Part shown: positions 62,791 to 64,000 of the stretch, in pieces | Layout of the letters: every line of letters starts with the position of its first letter | Numbering within the stretch: the first letter of the stretch is position 1 | Source of the DNA: Carex sylvatica | Taxonomy: Eukaryota; Streptophyta; Magnoliopsida; Poales; Cyperaceae | DNA length: 64,000 bases | Assembly: GCA_964058845.1 (NCBI GenBank) | Contig: CAXKVR010000016.1 | Coordinates: 186,001 to 250,000 of the forward strand | Direction of reading: 5' to 3' | The notes under the pieces: model-generated | Databases searched by the model: none | The model's input: only the letters and a program-made list of their open reading frames with translations | Told to the model about the DNA's origin: nothing | Translations under genes and position numbers: made by a program

Positions 62791-62915
62791 GGGTTGCAAA
62801 AATTCGGGTCGGGCGGCCCGTATCCGATCCGTCCGTGTCCGAGTCCGGGTATAGGTCAGGTAAACGGGTACATGGGTACGGGCATAAAACGGGTAGGGTA
62901 CGGTTATTTGGTTCA
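62791..62915. other. GC-rich block, possible hAT-like terminus
   Basis: 'gggttgcaaaaattcgggtcgggcgg' and the following mix of GGGT and CCGT words contrast with the AT-rich surroundings. They resemble the subterminal sequence of many plant hAT elements. No partner end or 8-bp duplication is in the window. Confidence 0.3.
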
Positions 62916-63289
62916 TTATACAAATTCGCAAACGGAATTACGAAGGTATCAAAATTACGAAGTTCGGCATCTCCCGCAAAAAATTTTCGCGAGATTTAAA
63001 GGTAACATTTATTTCATTTTAGTTTAATTTATTTTTGTAGAGTACATTTAGTTTATGCTAGATTTATTGAATATTAAGTAATTAGATTTGTCATTTGTTA
63101 GATTTGTTAAATTTATTAAGTAATTAGATTTGTTAGATTTATTGAATATGTTAGATTTATTTAGTTTATGTTAGATTTGAATATGTCAAGTAATTATATT
63201 TGTTTTGAATATGTTAGATTTTATTTTTCAAATTGTTAGATTTATTTTAATATGTGGAAAAAATTGGTTAGTTTTATTTGTTTGAATAT

Positions 63290-64000
63290 GTGAAATAATT
63301 AGATTTGTTTTGAATATGTTAGATTTATTTTTCAAAATTCGGATTTATTTTTAATAGGTTTTTTAAAATAGGTTAGTTTTATAGATTTGAATATGTGAAG
63401 TGATTATATTTGTTTTTAATAGGTTAGATTTATTTTTCAAAATTCGGATTTATTTTTAATAGGTTTTTTAAAATAGGTTAGTTTTATAGATTTGAATATG
63501 TGAAGTGATTATATTTGTTTTTAATAGGTTAGATTTATTTTTCAAAATTCGGATTTATTTTTAATAGGTTCTTTAAAATAGGTTAGTTTTATAGATTTGA
63601 ATATGTGAAGTGATTATATTTGTTTTTAATAGGTTAGATTTATTTTTCAAAATTCAGATTTATTTTTAATAGGTTCTTTAAAATAAGTTAGTTTTATAGA
63701 TTTGAATATGTGAAGTGATTATATTTGTTTTTAATAGGTTAGATTTATTTTTCAAAATTCGAATTTATCTTTAATATGTTCTTTAAAATAGGTTAGTTTT
63801 ATAGATTTGAATATGTGAAGTGATTATATTTGTTTTTAATAGGTTAGATTTATTTTTCAAAATTCGAATTTATTTTTAATAGGTTCTTTAAAATAGGTTA
63901 GTTTTATAGATTTGAATATGTGAAGTGATTATATTTATTTTTAATAGGTTAGATTTATTTTTCAAAATTCGGATTTATTTTTAATAGGTTCTTTAAAATA
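63290..64000. repeat. 105-bp tandem array running off the right edge
   Basis: The marker 'gtgaagtgattat' recurs at 63395, 63500, 63605, 63710, 63815 and 63920, exactly 105 bases apart, with few substitutions. A looser precursor of related words ('ttagatttatt', 'gaatatgt') fills 63000-63290. The array continues beyond base 64000. Confidence 0.93.

Noticed and set aside
63290..64000. CRISPR-like array
   Set aside because: Units are contiguous 105-bp tandem copies without unique spacers, in plant DNA.

Overview
The window is nuclear DNA of a flowering plant. It is AT-rich, with spliced genes that have GT-AG introns, plant-type LTR retrotransposons primed by initiator tRNA-Met, a Mutator-like element (MULE) with a plant mobile domain gene, and an L1-type LINE. 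A eudicot is likely but the sequence does not prove it. Two host genes are visible and mobile DNA fills most of the rest.

Layout. 1-1494: the 5' end (two exons, minus strand) of a MACPF-domain gene that runs off the left edge. 1495-5071: its promoter side and AT-rich spacer. 5077-15194: a complete, young Ty3/gypsy chromovirus (Tekay/Del type) with 2,566-bp LTRs, a 5-bp target duplication and one nonsense codon in an otherwise open gag-pol frame. 16496-25794: a 9.3-kb MULE with roughly 230-bp terminal inverted repeats and a 9-bp target duplication. It holds a plant mobile domain (PMD) gene on the plus strand and a MURA-type transposase on the minus strand, tail to tail, both decayed; tandem arrays lie inside each end. 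25804-36126: AT-rich spacer with inverted-repeat elements, two of them MITE-like, plus a microRNA-like hairpin. 36198-41677: a decayed Ty1/copia element (minus strand) inserted in a trinucleotide microsatellite. 44221-54062: an intact 21-exon gene for an importin-beta-like receptor of the SAD2/EMA1 (importin-7/8) family, including one GC-AG intron. 56067 to about 59575: a 5'-truncated LINE (minus strand). 59.6-62.8 kb: spacer with a MITE nested in a relative. 62.8-64.0 kb: a GC-rich block followed by a 105-bp tandem array that leaves the window.

The two host genes appear unrelated in function. The most distinctive structure is the MULE. Its two convergent genes recall the layout of maize MuDR, with a PMD gene where MuDR has mudrB. 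Its ends carry mirrored 19-bp palindrome-like units (four left, five right) that could be transposase sites. Linkage of PMD to plant transposons is known in general; the details of this copy are what deserve checking. All exon borders were placed by eye from splice consensus, reading phase and remembered family alignments.
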